Counted from the first letter of the stretch, positions 9,362 to 20,596 are shown. The stretch: 31,694 nucleotides of DNA from Gammaproteobacteria bacterium UBA2810 (GCA_002351705.1 DEHC01000065.1:1-31694); one strand, 5' to 3'. Notes: a model not told the origin generated them from the sequence alone. Numbers and translations: made by a program.

Positions 9362-11559
9362 ATTTTCCTTACAAGATAGCAGCAGTGAATCTTCGGCGTT
9401 CTCCGGTAGTCCTCGGGGATGGTCCTCGCGGTCACATCCTCGGCGCTGAGCCCGAGTCCCTCAACCGCCTCCGGATCAAGCGTGAATCCCCGGTAATTGT
9501 TGGAGAAAATGATGAGCCCGTCATCAGTGAGGAGCTCCGAGATAAGGCGCAGCATCTCCAGGTAGTCATCCTGCACGGAGAAAACTCCGGACATGCTCTT
9601 CGAATTCGAGAATGTCGGCGGATCAAAGAGCACCAAATCGTACTTCTTACCCTCGTCCTTCGCGGTTCTGAGCCAGCGCACGCAGTCCGCCTTCACGAAG
9701 CGGTACCTTGAGGCATCGGAGGTGTCGATGCCGTTGAGCCTGAAGTTCTCCCGGGTCCAGTCGAGGTAGGTCGAGCTCATGTCGACGGACACGACGGAGG
9801 CGGCTCCGCCGAGCGCCGCGGCGACGCTTGAGGTCCCAGTGTAGCAGAAGAGGTTGAGAAAGCTCCTGCCCTTCGCGTGCTCCCTGATATAGCGGCGCAC
9901 CAGGCGGTAGTCAGGGAAGATGCCGGTGTCGATGCGGTCAGTGAGGTTCACGAGGTACTTAACGCCGTACTCGGTTACGAGGAGCTCGAGCCTGTCATCG
10001 TGCCCCGATGCCTCGCCGCCCGTGTACTGGTTACCGGCGCTCTGCCTCCTCCTCTGCTTGAGGAAAATCCTCTTTCCCTCAAAGCCTGTGGCCATCCTGA
10101 CGCACTCGACCATGTCGAGAAGCCTCCGGTGCGCCTCGTACTCCGGAATCTCTTTCGGCGCGCGGTACTCCTGGATGACCGCACAGTCACGGTAAATGTC
10201 AATGGCGGCGTTGTAGTCAGGGAGATCCGCGTCATAGGCCCGCCAGGCCTCAGCGCCCTCGCGGGAAGCCCACTTCGAGAGCCTTTTGAAGTTCTTTCTG
10301 AACCTGTTGAGGAAGGCGGTAGCAGACTCCGAAAGAGACTCAGCTGAAGGGGCTGCGTTCCCTGATTCAGATGCAGCCTGCCCGCCAGCCTCATCCCTCT
10401 CCCTCAGGGAATATACCCTGAGCTCGCAGGAGAGCGAGCCGTTGAAAAGATGGTAGACCTTCGATGCCCGGAGCCTGATGTATGAAAGCAGATCCTTTGA
10501 TGAGGAAATCACCGCCGCGGTCGAGCCGGGGAACTCCTTCTTAAGCACATCGCCGAGCTCGCGGTAGACGGTCAGGAGGTCCTTGACGTTCCCGAGCCTC
10601 TCGCCGTACGGCGGGTTGGTGACCATAACCGCGGGAGCGCCGTCAAAGGGATTTCTGAGATCCCTGAGCTCCGAGACGCCGAAGCTTACGAAGTCCGCGA
10701 CGCCCGCCTTCTCCGCGTTTTCCCTCGCAATCCCGATAATCTCCGGATCGCGGTCAAAGCCCATAATCTTACCGGGAAGTCCTTTCTCCTGATACTCCCT
10801 CGCAGTCTCCTCAGCCTCGGCCCGGACCTTCTCCCAGAGCGCCCCGTCATGGATGAGGAGGTTCGCAAAGCCCAGGCGCTTTCTCCTGAGGCCAGGCGCC
10901 ATATGGAGCGCCATCAGGGCCGCCTCGATGAGGATTGTCCCGGAGCCGCACATCGGATCGATGAAGTTCGTGCTTCCATCCCAGCCAGATCTTCTCACCA
11001 TGACGGCCGCGAGGTTCTCCTTGATGGGGGCCGTTCCGGCCTTCGCGCGGTACTCGCGCCGGTGGAGCGACTCGCCGCTGATGTCGATGCTGACGCTCAC
11101 ATGGCTCTTCCGGTCAAGGTGGACATAGATGAGGACATCAGGTTTTTTCCGGTCGACGGAGGGCCGTGAGCCGAGCTTCTTCCTGAAGCGGTCGACTATC
11201 GCGTCCTTGACCTTCACCGCACCGTACTCGGTGCTTCTTATCTCGCTGTTCTGCCCCGAGAACGATACCGATATGGTCTTCTCCACCGAGAACAGATCCT
11301 CCCAGGCATAGCTGCTGATGCCGAGGTAGAGCGAGAGATCGTCGTCTGCCTCGAAGTCAGTGAGGCTGAAGAGGATCCTCGATGAGAAGCGCGACCACAT
11401 GGCGCTCCTGTACCCGGTCTCAAGATCGCCGGAGAACGCGACTCCTGCCGTTGTCTCCCTGACGCCGGACGCGCCGAGCTCCGTGAGCTCGGCCGCGAGA
11501 AGCTGCTCCATTCCCTTAGGACAGGTCGCAAAATATTTGTACATAGCTGTTGAATCCAT
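9352..11559 (-). CDS. rlmL: Bifunctional 23S rRNA methyltransferase RlmKL
   Basis: Modifies 23S rRNA: the N-terminal RlmL part makes m2G2445 and the C-terminal RlmK part makes m7G2069 (E. coli numbering). The 735 residues start with a THUMP-type region. The first Rossmann methyltransferase follows (DPMCGSGTILIEAAL, catalytic NPPYGERLG), then a linker, then the second methyltransferase (FLNLFCYTGTSSVAAA, LVLFDPPTFSNSKSM). A low-complexity insert rich in Ser/Ala/Glu (about residues 390-415) sits between the halves. ATG 11559 starts the open frame, but homologues begin near MYKYFATCPKG, so ATG 11544 is an equally good start; neither has a strong ribosome site. The gene overlaps uup by 10 bp. Confidence 0.93.
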   Translation of the reverse strand: MDSTAMYKYFATCPKGMEQLLAAELTELGASGVRETTAGVAFSGDLETGYRSAMWSRFSSRILFSLTDFEADDDLSLYLGISSYAWEDLFSVEKTISVSFSGQNSEIRSTEYGAVKVKDAIVDRFRKKLGSRPSVDRKKPDVLIYVHLDRKSHVSVSIDISGESLHRREYRAKAGTAPIKENLAAVMVRRSGWDGSTNFIDPMCGSGTILIEAALMALHMAPGLRRKRLGFANLLIHDGALWEKVRAEAEETAREYQEKGLPGKIMGFDRDPEIIGIARENAEKAGVADFVSFGVSELRDLRNPFDGAPAVMVTNPPYGERLGNVKDLLTVYRELGDVLKKEFPGSTAAVISSSKDLLSYIRLRASKVYHLFNGSLSCELRVYSLRERDEAGGQAASESGNAAPSAESLSESATAFLNRFRKNFKRLSKWASREGAEAWRAYDADLPDYNAAIDIYRDCAVIQEYRAPKEIPEYEAHRRLLDMVECVRMATGFEGKRIFLKQRRRQSAGNQYTGGEASGHDDRLELLVTEYGVKYLVNLTDRIDTGIFPDYRLVRRYIREHAKGRSFLNLFCYTGTSSVAAALGGAASVVSVDMSSTYLDWTRENFRLNGIDTSDASRYRFVKADCVRWLRTAKDEGKKYDLVLFDPPTFSNSKSMSGVFSVQDDYLEMLRLISELLTDDGLIIFSNNYRGFTLDPEAVEGLGLSAEDVTARTIPEDYRRTPKIHCCYLVRKICR

Positions 11560-11643
11560 TATTCAGAAAGAGAGCGGTCCGCTCCGCCGCCGGGGCCAGG
11601 CACCTTGGAGTATGCACTTCAGGGCCGCACAAATTTAGCATGA

Positions 11644-11665
11644 AAACAGTTTTTCCGCACTGTTT
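11644..11665 (-). terminator. Possible weak terminator after the Sel1/J-domain gene
   Basis: A 7-bp stem (AAACAGT / ACTGTTT) with an 8-base loop lies about 40 bases after the stop of the upstream minus-strand gene, followed on the minus strand by only a short U-containing stretch. It may separate that gene from rlmKL. Confidence 0.3.
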
Positions 11666-11702
11666 AAGGTGAGGCTCGGGAAGGAGAAGCCGTTTCCGCC
11701 TC

Positions 11703-12704
11703 TCAGCCCTTCCCGTAGGCCGCGCGCACGGTCTCCCAGGCATCGGTCACCTTCTTGCTCTGGTTTTCCATCTGCTCGCGCTCGCCATCGGCCGCGCGGT
11801 CAGGATGGTATTTCGCGATAAGCCTGAGGTACGAGCGCCTGATCTCATCTAGCGGCATGCCGGGCTCCGCGTTAAGAACCAGGAGCGCCTCACTGAGATC
11901 GGACTTCGGAATGCTCCTCTCATGCTGCCTGAAGAGCGATTTTATAAAGGAGTTCGTTGCGGCGTGGTAATAGTCGAACTGCACGCCGCTCCCCGCCGCA
12001 CCTTCAGGCTGCTCAGGAGCCGTTTCCTCCGGGGCACCCGCTATAATTGCGCCGCGGTGGAGCTTTCTCTTCATGTTCTCGAGGCGCCTTTTCGACTGCT
12101 CGTCGCCACGGGCGGAGGCAAGGCCCAGGAAATACTCAGCGCGCACCCGGTCAAAGCCCGCCCCGTCGGAGTAGAACTTCCCGAGCCTCGCATCGGCGCT
12201 TTCCTGCCCCTGGAAGGCCGATGCCTCCAGCCACTCGCGCCCTGCGGTGGTATTCTGCCCGACGCCGATCCCGGAGAGGTACATCACGCCGACCATCTCC
12301 TCAGCCTCGCGGTTGTGCATCACGGCAGAGTCATGGAAGCAGCGGAAGGCGGTCGGGAAGTCCTTCTCGACACCCTGCCCGTGATAATACTTGATCCCGA
12401 GCCGGAACAACTCCTCCGACTCGGCCGTCGAGGGATCGAGCTTCAGATCGGAGGGCACATGGAACGCGGGCTTCCTCTCATCAATGCTCCCGTCAAGCAG
12501 CCTTCTCTTCTCGACGCCCGATCTCACGGAGAGGAACGTTACGGTCCCGGCGAGCAGCAGACCCGAAATAGCGGTCAGGATGAGATAGCCGGTGCCGGAA
12601 AACCTGACATAGAGCGCCCCGCAGAACACAAAAGCGAGCCCGAGGACGATGATGAGCGCCGCGCCGGATCTGCTGCGCACAGCCCTTTTAAAAACTTTAA
12701 GCAT
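11703..12704 (-). CDS. Membrane-anchored Sel1-repeat protein with C-terminal J domain
   Basis: A 333-residue protein with an unusual architecture. Two N-terminal membrane segments (about residues 15-35 and 40-60) are followed by about three Sel1 repeats (residues ~95-210) and a short linker. A C-terminal J domain ends the protein, with the diagnostic HPD in KYHPDRAAD and helix II IRRSYLRLIAKYH. J domains stimulate DnaK ATPase, so this is probably a membrane-tethered DnaK co-chaperone whose Sel1 repeats select clients or partners (inference). The layout recalls DjlA, which has one membrane segment, a TerB-like domain and a C-terminal J domain, but here Sel1 repeats replace TerB. The start is taken at ATG 12704; the frame also allows TTG two codons earlier. 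It lies upstream of rlmKL on the same strand with a 143-bp gap. Confidence 0.8.
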   Translation of the reverse strand: MLKVFKRAVRSRSGAALIIVLGLAFVFCGALYVRFSGTGYLILTAISGLLLAGTVTFLSVRSGVEKRRLLDGSIDERKPAFHVPSDLKLDPSTAESEELFRLGIKYYHGQGVEKDFPTAFRCFHDSAVMHNREAEEMVGVMYLSGIGVGQNTTAGREWLEASAFQGQESADARLGKFYSDGAGFDRVRAEYFLGLASARGDEQSKRRLENMKRKLHRGAIIAGAPEETAPEQPEGAAGSGVQFDYYHAATNSFIKSLFRQHERSIPKSDLSEALLVLNAEPGMPLDEIRRSYLRLIAKYHPDRAADGEREQMENQSKKVTDAWETVRAAYGKG

Positions 12705-12709
12705 GCTCA

Positions 12710-12717
12710 ATTATAAT
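12710..12717. promoter_or_regulatory. Palindromic ATTATAAT in a divergent promoter region
   Basis: ATTATAAT is its own reverse complement and presents a perfect TATAAT on both strands, between the divergent J-domain and Smr genes. On the minus strand it would start RNA close to the ATG at 12704, on the plus strand about 90 bp before smr. Neither direction has a good -35. Confidence 0.35.
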
Positions 12718-12816
12718 GTCCAAAAGCCAGACAGCACCGTGCCGCCTGACCGGATCCGTGCAGACAGCGTACTGCCACATTATAGGAATATTCGGATTAA
12801 ATTTTCGGAGACCGCC

Positions 12817-13356
12817 ATGCCTGACCTGAGCGACAGCGAGCTCTTCCGGAAGGAAGTGAGCGGAATTGAGAAGCTCCCGCAGGACAGAGTCCCCTCCGGC
12901 AGAAGGAAGAGAGGCGACCGGGAGTCACTTGCCCTGAGGAGGCAGGCGGCGGAGCACGGCACATTCCGGGAGGAAAGCTCCGGGTTCACCACCGGATATG
13001 TGGAGGAAATCGCCCCCGAGGGGATAATCTCCATCCACGACACCGGCGTGCAGGAGCGCGTCCTCCGGAGCCTCCGCCGCGGCGACCTCCGCCCCGAGAG
13101 GAGGCTTGATCTGCACAACCACACGCTCGAGCAGGCAAGGCAGGCCGTCATGCACTTCATCTCATCCTCGGTGCTGCTCGGCATCAGAACAGTAATCATC
13201 GTTCACGGCAAGGGCGAGTTCTCGAGCCCCAGGGCTTTCCTCAAGAGCCACGTCGCCTCGTGGCTTGCCCAGAGCCCGGACGTAATCGCGGCCGAGACCG
13301 CCGCTCCCCGGGACGGGGGCTACGGCGCCGTCTACGTTCTTCTCAGAAAGCGCTGA
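12817..13356 (+). CDS. Smr-domain protein (SmrA/SmrB-like putative endonuclease)
   Basis: A 179-residue protein. The C-terminal Smr domain (about residues 85-179) shows LDLHNHTLEQARQAV, the IIVHGKGEFSS loop and a final GGYGAVYVLLRKR, as in stand-alone Smr proteins. Preceding it, VQERVLRSLRRGDLRPE matches the segment found before Smr in SmrA/SmrB. SmrB cleaves mRNA at collided ribosomes and Smr of MutS2 is a nuclease; which role applies here cannot be told. The usual DLHG is DLHN here, and the HGKG motif is intact. The start at 12817 is chosen for the CGGAG site six bases upstream; the frame extends to 12649, which would run into the divergent gene. Confidence 0.8.
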   Translation: MPDLSDSELFRKEVSGIEKLPQDRVPSGRRKRGDRESLALRRQAAEHGTFREESSGFTTGYVEEIAPEGIISIHDTGVQERVLRSLRRGDLRPERRLDLHNHTLEQARQAVMHFISSSVLLGIRTVIIVHGKGEFSSPRAFLKSHVASWLAQSPDVIAAETAAPRDGGYGAVYVLLRKR

Positions 13357-13447
13357 GAAAAACAAAACACCTTAAGCGGGGAAATTGCCTTCACAGGCCT
13401 GCACTATCTGCCCGCAACGGAAGCATCTGGATGGAAGATTCTGATTT

Positions 13448-13474
13448 AAAAAAGAAAAGACCCGGATAACCGGG
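13448..13474 (-). terminator. Terminator of the tRNA-fMet gene
   Basis: A 5-bp stem CCCGG/CCGGG (13461-13465 with 13470-13474) and a 4-base loop are followed on the minus strand by UCUUUUCUUUUUU. It begins 12 bases after the tRNA 3' end. Confidence 0.8.
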
Positions 13475-13485
13475 CCTTAAGGAAT

Positions 13486-13562
<77 letters not shown>

Positions 13563-13575
13563 TCAACATGGCCAT

Positions 13576-13604
13576 ATTATAGAGAGTCACATGAGCTATT
13601 GCAA
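13576..13604 (-). promoter_or_regulatory. Sigma-70 promoter of tRNA-fMet
   Basis: On the minus strand, TTGCAA (13599-13604), a 17-bp spacer and a perfect TATAAT (13576-13581). The predicted start near 13569 lies about 7 bases before the mature tRNA 5' end. Confidence 0.9.
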
Positions 13605-13803
13605 GTATTTTTTGACATTATTCACAAAATATTTTCTTCTGAAAAATGTTTACCGGTATAACAATAGGTTACTAAATAATTATTTTTCAAGAGAAAGCTG
13701 TTTTACAGACACTGGATGCATGTTCCGCAGCAAGGAATAAGCAATTGCCGGGCTCTTTGCCGCCTAAGCGGATTGAAGGGATACTCCTGAGACTTTCCGC
13801 TGC
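13605..13803. other. AT-rich intergenic spacer
   Basis: The stretch between the tRNA promoter and the metallophosphoesterase stop. It is AT-rich up to about 13700, with no open frame, repeat or clear terminator for the upstream minus-strand gene. Confidence 0.45.
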
Positions 13804-14616
13804 TCAGTCGCCGATGTCGATAATAAGGTTGGGATCGAAGCCGGTGTGCTCGGCATCGATATACCCGAGGGGATTGCACACCACGCGGCAGTCCCCGATC
13901 ATATAGTCGGATCTCGCATGCACATGGCCGTGGAACCAGTACTTGATGTTCGGGTGGGCAAGAATGAAGCCGTCAAGATCATTGGCGAAAGCTGCCGCAA
14001 GAACGAGCTCCCTTGACTTCTCCGGGACCGAGAGCAGCGACGGGGCATGATGGGTCATGACGACAATCCTGCAGTCAGGATTATCCCTGCAGACCTGGTC
14101 AATATACTCCTTGCTCTTCCTGAAGCAGCGCTCGAAATCGCAGGGCTCCATCGGCACTACGTCATCGGGGTTCTCCTCGCTGGGATCCCGGTCGCTCTTG
14201 CGGAAATTCTCCCTCGCGTAGACGAAGTCGTTCATCATCTGCTGGGCGTATTCCTCGACATAGTACTTGCTCTCCGTGCCGAAAAGCTCGTAGTTGGTCC
14301 AGAGCGTGCAGCCGACGAAGATGGTGTTGCCGAAGCGCTTGCAGTCGTTCTCAAGGAAGGACACATCGGAGTCCAGGGGAAAAGCCTTCCTCAGGCGCGC
14401 TATCAGGTACTCAAGAGAGTGGTTCTCGTCGTTGTAGACCACATGGTTGCCGGCGACAATTAGGCCCTTCTTGATGGTCGGGACCAGATCCTCATAGAAG
14501 GAGAAATATCCGCTGATGTCACCCATAATGAGCGTAAGGCAGTCATCCGGCGAAGGCGGAAGAACATAGCTCTCATTGAGATCAAGATGAAGATCGGATA
14601 AAACTCTAACTTTCAT
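13804..14616 (-). CDS. Calcineurin-like metallophosphoesterase
   Basis: A 270-residue cytosolic phosphoesterase with the binuclear metal motifs of the family. These are DLHLD at residues 8-12, GDISGY near 32, GNHVVY near 57, a THHAPS histidine motif in the middle and GHVHAR near 228. The order D-x-H, GD, GNH, H, GHxH fits the calcineurin-like fold. The substrate (nucleotide, cyclic nucleotide or phosphoprotein) is not evident. It is not a close match to LpxH, CpdA or ApaH as I remember them. An extended -10 promoter sits upstream and no strong ribosome site is visible before the ATG. It appears to be transcribed alone. Confidence 0.85.
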   Translation of the reverse strand: MKVRVLSDLHLDLNESYVLPPSPDDCLTLIMGDISGYFSFYEDLVPTIKKGLIVAGNHVVYNDENHSLEYLIARLRKAFPLDSDVSFLENDCKRFGNTIFVGCTLWTNYELFGTESKYYVEEYAQQMMNDFVYARENFRKSDRDPSEENPDDVVPMEPCDFERCFRKSKEYIDQVCRDNPDCRIVVMTHHAPSLLSVPEKSRELVLAAAFANDLDGFILAHPNIKYWFHGHVHARSDYMIGDCRVVCNPLGYIDAEHTGFDPNLIIDIGD

Positions 14617-14654
14617 GGACTGCAGGTCAGCGATTTTTTGTAAAACGACGCCTC

Positions 14655-14663
14655 ATTATAGCA
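14655..14663 (-). promoter_or_regulatory. Extended -10 promoter of the metallophosphoesterase gene
   Basis: The minus strand reads TGC-TATAAT, a perfect extended -10. A start near 14648 would give a leader of about 30 nt. The -35 is poor, as usual for extended -10 promoters. Confidence 0.55.
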
Positions 14664-14726
14664 TTGACGCACAATAAACACTCAGGCGCGGGGTAGGAAA
14701 ATCCCAAAATAGGCTCACGTATCACG

Positions 14727-14753
14727 AAAAAAGGCGGGATCAATTCCCGCCTT
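14727..14753 (-). terminator. Rho-independent terminator of carAB
   Basis: A 9-bp stem AAGGCGGGA/TCCCGCCTT (14731-14739 with 14745-14753), a 5-base loop and six A (14727-14732) that become U on the minus strand. It lies about 30 bases after the carB stop. Confidence 0.9.
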
Positions 14754-14781
14754 CTGCTGACTTTATGTTCCGGACCGGAAC

Positions 14782-18024
<3,243 letters not shown>

Positions 18025-18028
18025 TTTA

Positions 18029-19165
18029 TTAGGCCCTGCCCCGATAAGTCTTCATCAAATCTACGAAATGGTCGAAAAGCGGCGAGACGTCATGCGGTCC
18101 CGGGCTTGCCTCAGGATGGCCCTGGAAGCTGAACGCAGGAGTGTCGGTGCGCTCGATTCCCTGCAGCGATCCGTCGAAGAGCGACCTGTGGGTCGGCTTC
18201 AGGCAGGGGGGAAGCGAGTCCTCGTCAACCGCAAAGCCGTGGTTCTGGCTGGTGATCATCACCCTGCCGGTCTCAAGATCCTTTACCGGATGGTTTGCCC
18301 CGTGGTGGCCGAACTTCATCTTGACGGTCTTCGCGCCGGAGGCGAGAGCCAGGATCTGGTGCCCGAGGCAGATGCCGAATACCGGAACCTTCTTCTCGAG
18401 AATCTTCCTCACGGCCTCGATGGCATAGGTGCATGGCTCCGGATCGCCGGGGCCGTTCGAGAGGAACACGCCGTCCGGGTTCATGGCAAGGACGTCCTCT
18501 GCGGGAGTGGTTGCCGGAACAACTGTGAGACGGCAGCCGTGCTCCGCGAGAATACGGAGGATGTTGCGCTTGATGCCGAAATCATAGGCTACGACGTTGA
18601 ACTCGGTCTTCTCGACGTTGTGGTAGCCCTCGCCGAGCTTCCAGGTGCCGATGTGCCACTCATAGGGCTTGGCGGTCGTGACTACGGAGGCAAGATCCAT
18701 TCCCTTGAGTCCCGGGAACTCGCGCGCCTTCTTCAGGGCCTCCTCCTCGGACGGGTTCTCGTCGGCGATCAGGCAGCCCCTCTGCGCGCCCTTGGTGCGG
18801 AGAATGCGTGTCAGCTTTCTGGTGTCGATGTCGCTGATGGCGACTACGCCGTGCTGCTTCAGATAGTCAGGAAGCGAACAGGTTGAGCGGAAGTTCGAAG
18901 GAATAAGGGGAAGGGAGTGAATGATAAGGGCTGCGGCCTGAATCCTGTCGGATTCCTCATCCTCATCATTAGTTCCGGTGTTTCCGATATGAGGATAAGT
19001 CAGGGTAACAAGCTGCTTAGAGTAAGACGGGTCAGTCAGGATTTCCTGATAGCCGGTCATGGCGGTGTTGAACACCACCTCTCCGGCAGAGCACCCGTCC
19101 GCGCCTATTGAAACCCCCCTGAACACTGTGCCGTCTTCCAGCACCAGCAGTGCAGAATGATTCAA
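18029..19165 (-). CDS. carA: Carbamoyl-phosphate synthase small (glutamine amidotransferase) subunit
   Basis: Hydrolyses glutamine and channels ammonia to CarB. With the start at TTG 19165 the protein has 378 residues (382 in E. coli) and begins NHSALLVLEDGT. The upstream frame allows ATG 19294, but that would add 43 residues with no family counterpart, while GGAGG sits five bases before the TTG. The N-terminal CPSase domain carries GEVVFNTAMTGYQEILTDPSY. The class I glutaminase domain carries the triad Cys266 (GICLGHQ), His350 and Glu352 (QGHPEAS). The gene is first in carAB; its promoter lies in the 300 bp shared with the divergent potF-like gene. Confidence 0.96.
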   Translation of the reverse strand: MNHSALLVLEDGTVFRGVSIGADGCSAGEVVFNTAMTGYQEILTDPSYSKQLVTLTYPHIGNTGTNDEDEESDRIQAAALIIHSLPLIPSNFRSTCSLPDYLKQHGVVAISDIDTRKLTRILRTKGAQRGCLIADENPSEEEALKKAREFPGLKGMDLASVVTTAKPYEWHIGTWKLGEGYHNVEKTEFNVVAYDFGIKRNILRILAEHGCRLTVVPATTPAEDVLAMNPDGVFLSNGPGDPEPCTYAIEAVRKILEKKVPVFGICLGHQILALASGAKTVKMKFGHHGANHPVKDLETGRVMITSQNHGFAVDEDSLPPCLKPTHRSLFDGSLQGIERTDTPAFSFQGHPEASPGPHDVSPLFDHFVDLMKTYRGRA

Positions 19166-19221
19166 GATGACCTCCGAACTAGTTTTATATAATCGAGCTG
19201 TCAGCACACTCTCGGCATGCG

Positions 19222-19244
19222 GGCAAAATTCCCGACATTTTACC
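19222..19244. promoter_or_regulatory. Operator-like inverted repeat upstream of carA
   Basis: GGCAAAAT, a 7-base spacer, then ATTTTACC: 8-bp arms with one mismatch, about 57 bp upstream of the carA start. It does not match an ARG box. It could be a regulator site, but chance is not excluded. Confidence 0.25.
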
Positions 19245-19359
19245 CTTATTTTACAGAAATTAAAACAGAGATCACAGCCTGAATATTTTTCCATCCTCCA
19301 GTGACAGGCTCCGGAGCAATGCTATACAGGTTACTTTATGAGCATATGCCACCGCTCCC

Positions 19360-19387
19360 GGGACATGCGCGGAAAATTCTATATAAT
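19360..19387 (+). promoter_or_regulatory. Promoter of the potF-like gene
   Basis: A perfect -10 TATAAT (19382-19387), preceded at 16 bp by GGGACA (19360-19365), four of six matches to the -35 consensus. A start near 19394 gives a leader of about 75 nt. Confidence 0.5.
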
Positions 19388-19413
19388 CCACATGCCTGCA
19401 CACGCGGGAGGAC

Positions 19414-19459
19414 GGCAGTCGGCCTGTCCGGCTGCCAGGTGTTTTTGTCTTAGCAAGAC
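19414..19459 (+). promoter_or_regulatory. Structured 5' leader of the potF-like gene
   Basis: A 9-bp GC-rich hairpin (GGCAGTCGG at 19414-19422 with CCGGCTGCC at 19428-19436), then after five bases a run of five T (19442-19446). A second small hairpin GTCTT-AGC-AAGAC (19447-19459) ends ten bases before the ATG. The first hairpin resembles an imperfect terminator inside the leader and the second could hide the ribosome site. Confidence 0.4.
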
Positions 19460-19468
19460 GGAACGACA

Positions 19469-20575
19469 ATGAGAATCTTTAAAACTATATTTGCAGTACT
19501 GCTGGGCTGCTCTGCCGCCCTTTCGGCCAATGCGGGAGAAGATAAAGTAGTTCATATTTACAACTGGAACGACTACATGGATGAGACTTCGCTTCAGGCC
19601 TTCGAGAAGGAGACCGGAATCAAGCCCACCTATGACATCTTCGACGGCAATGAGATCCTCCAGGCCAAGGTCCTGGCCGGCTCCACCGGTTACGACATCG
19701 TCGCCCCGGGCTCAAACTTCCTGAAGCGCCAGATCCAGGCGGGCGCGCTCGAGAAGTTCGACAAGTCGAAGCTGCCTAATTTCAAGAACCTTGATCCGAT
19801 TATCCTCGAGAAGATGCAGCGATCCGATCCGGGCAACGACTACGCCATACCGTACCTCGTAGGCTCCACCGGAATCGGCTACAACGCCGGCAAGCTCGAG
19901 GAAATCTTCGGCAAGGGCTTCGTCCCCGACTCCTGGGACATCCTCTTCAAGAAGGAGAACGCCGAGAAGCTGAGCGCCTGCGGCATCGGCATGCTCAACG
20001 AGCCTACCGAGATTTTCGCGACTACCCTGCACTATCTGAAGCTCAACGAGAACTCAACGGATCCGAAGGACTACAAGGCAGCCTTTGACAAGCTCCTTGA
20101 GATCCGCCCCTATATAAGGTATTTCCACTCCACCCAGATCCTGAACGATCTCGCCTCGGGCGACATCTGCATCGCGATTGGCTGGTCCGGCGACATCATC
20201 CAGGCCTCGAAGAAGGCCAAGGCCTCCGGAAGCGGCGTTGATCTCAGGTACATGGTCCCGAAGGAGGGCGCCCTGATGTACATCGACACCATGGCCATCA
20301 CCGCTGACGCTCCGGACAAGGAGAATGCCTACACCTTCCTCAACTTCGTCATGCGCCCCGACATCATGGCCAGCATCTCCGGATATACCGCCAACATGTC
20401 AGGCAACAAGGCAGCATTCGAATTCATCGATCCAGCTGTCAGATCGAACCCTAACGTCTTCTTCCCCGAGGATCTCCTGAAGAAGATGTATACCATCGAC
20501 CTCATCCCGCCAAAGATGCTCAAGAAACTCAACAGGATGTGGACCAAGATCAAGACCACGAAGCCCGAGAACTGA
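19469..20575 (+). CDS. PotF/PotD-like polyamine ABC transporter substrate-binding protein
   Basis: A periplasmic polyamine-binding protein of 368 residues, closest to putrescine-binding PotF: HIYNWNDY near the N-terminus, FEKETGIKPTYDIFDGNE, LAGSTGYDIVAPGSNFL, LDKSKLP-like FDKSKLPNF, RPYIRYFHS, DLASGDICIAIGWSGDI with the binding Trp and Asp, and the final MWTKIKTTK. The aromatic and acidic binding positions are mostly kept, but PotF's Ser after NW is Asn here, so substrate preference could differ. The signal sequence is ambiguous: LLGC could be a lipobox (Cys14), while ANA-GE at 22-24 looks like a signal peptidase I site. No permease or ATPase genes are adjacent; its ABC partners must be elsewhere. 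Confidence 0.9.
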   Translation: MRIFKTIFAVLLGCSAALSANAGEDKVVHIYNWNDYMDETSLQAFEKETGIKPTYDIFDGNEILQAKVLAGSTGYDIVAPGSNFLKRQIQAGALEKFDKSKLPNFKNLDPIILEKMQRSDPGNDYAIPYLVGSTGIGYNAGKLEEIFGKGFVPDSWDILFKKENAEKLSACGIGMLNEPTEIFATTLHYLKLNENSTDPKDYKAAFDKLLEIRPYIRYFHSTQILNDLASGDICIAIGWSGDIIQASKKAKASGSGVDLRYMVPKEGALMYIDTMAITADAPDKENAYTFLNFVMRPDIMASISGYTANMSGNKAAFEFIDPAVRSNPNVFFPEDLLKKMYTIDLIPPKMLKKLNRMWTKIKTTKPEN

Positions 20576-20596
20576 AAACAGAGTTCTGTTTAGGAT

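Noticed and set aside
11922..12716. 264-codon plus-strand open frame opposite the Sel1/J-domain gene
   Set aside because: Antisense shadow; the minus-strand frame has clear membrane, Sel1 and J-domain features.
19166..19294. N-terminal extension of carA to the ATG at 19294
   Set aside because: The extra residues have no counterpart in CarA, and the GGAGG site points to the TTG at 19165.
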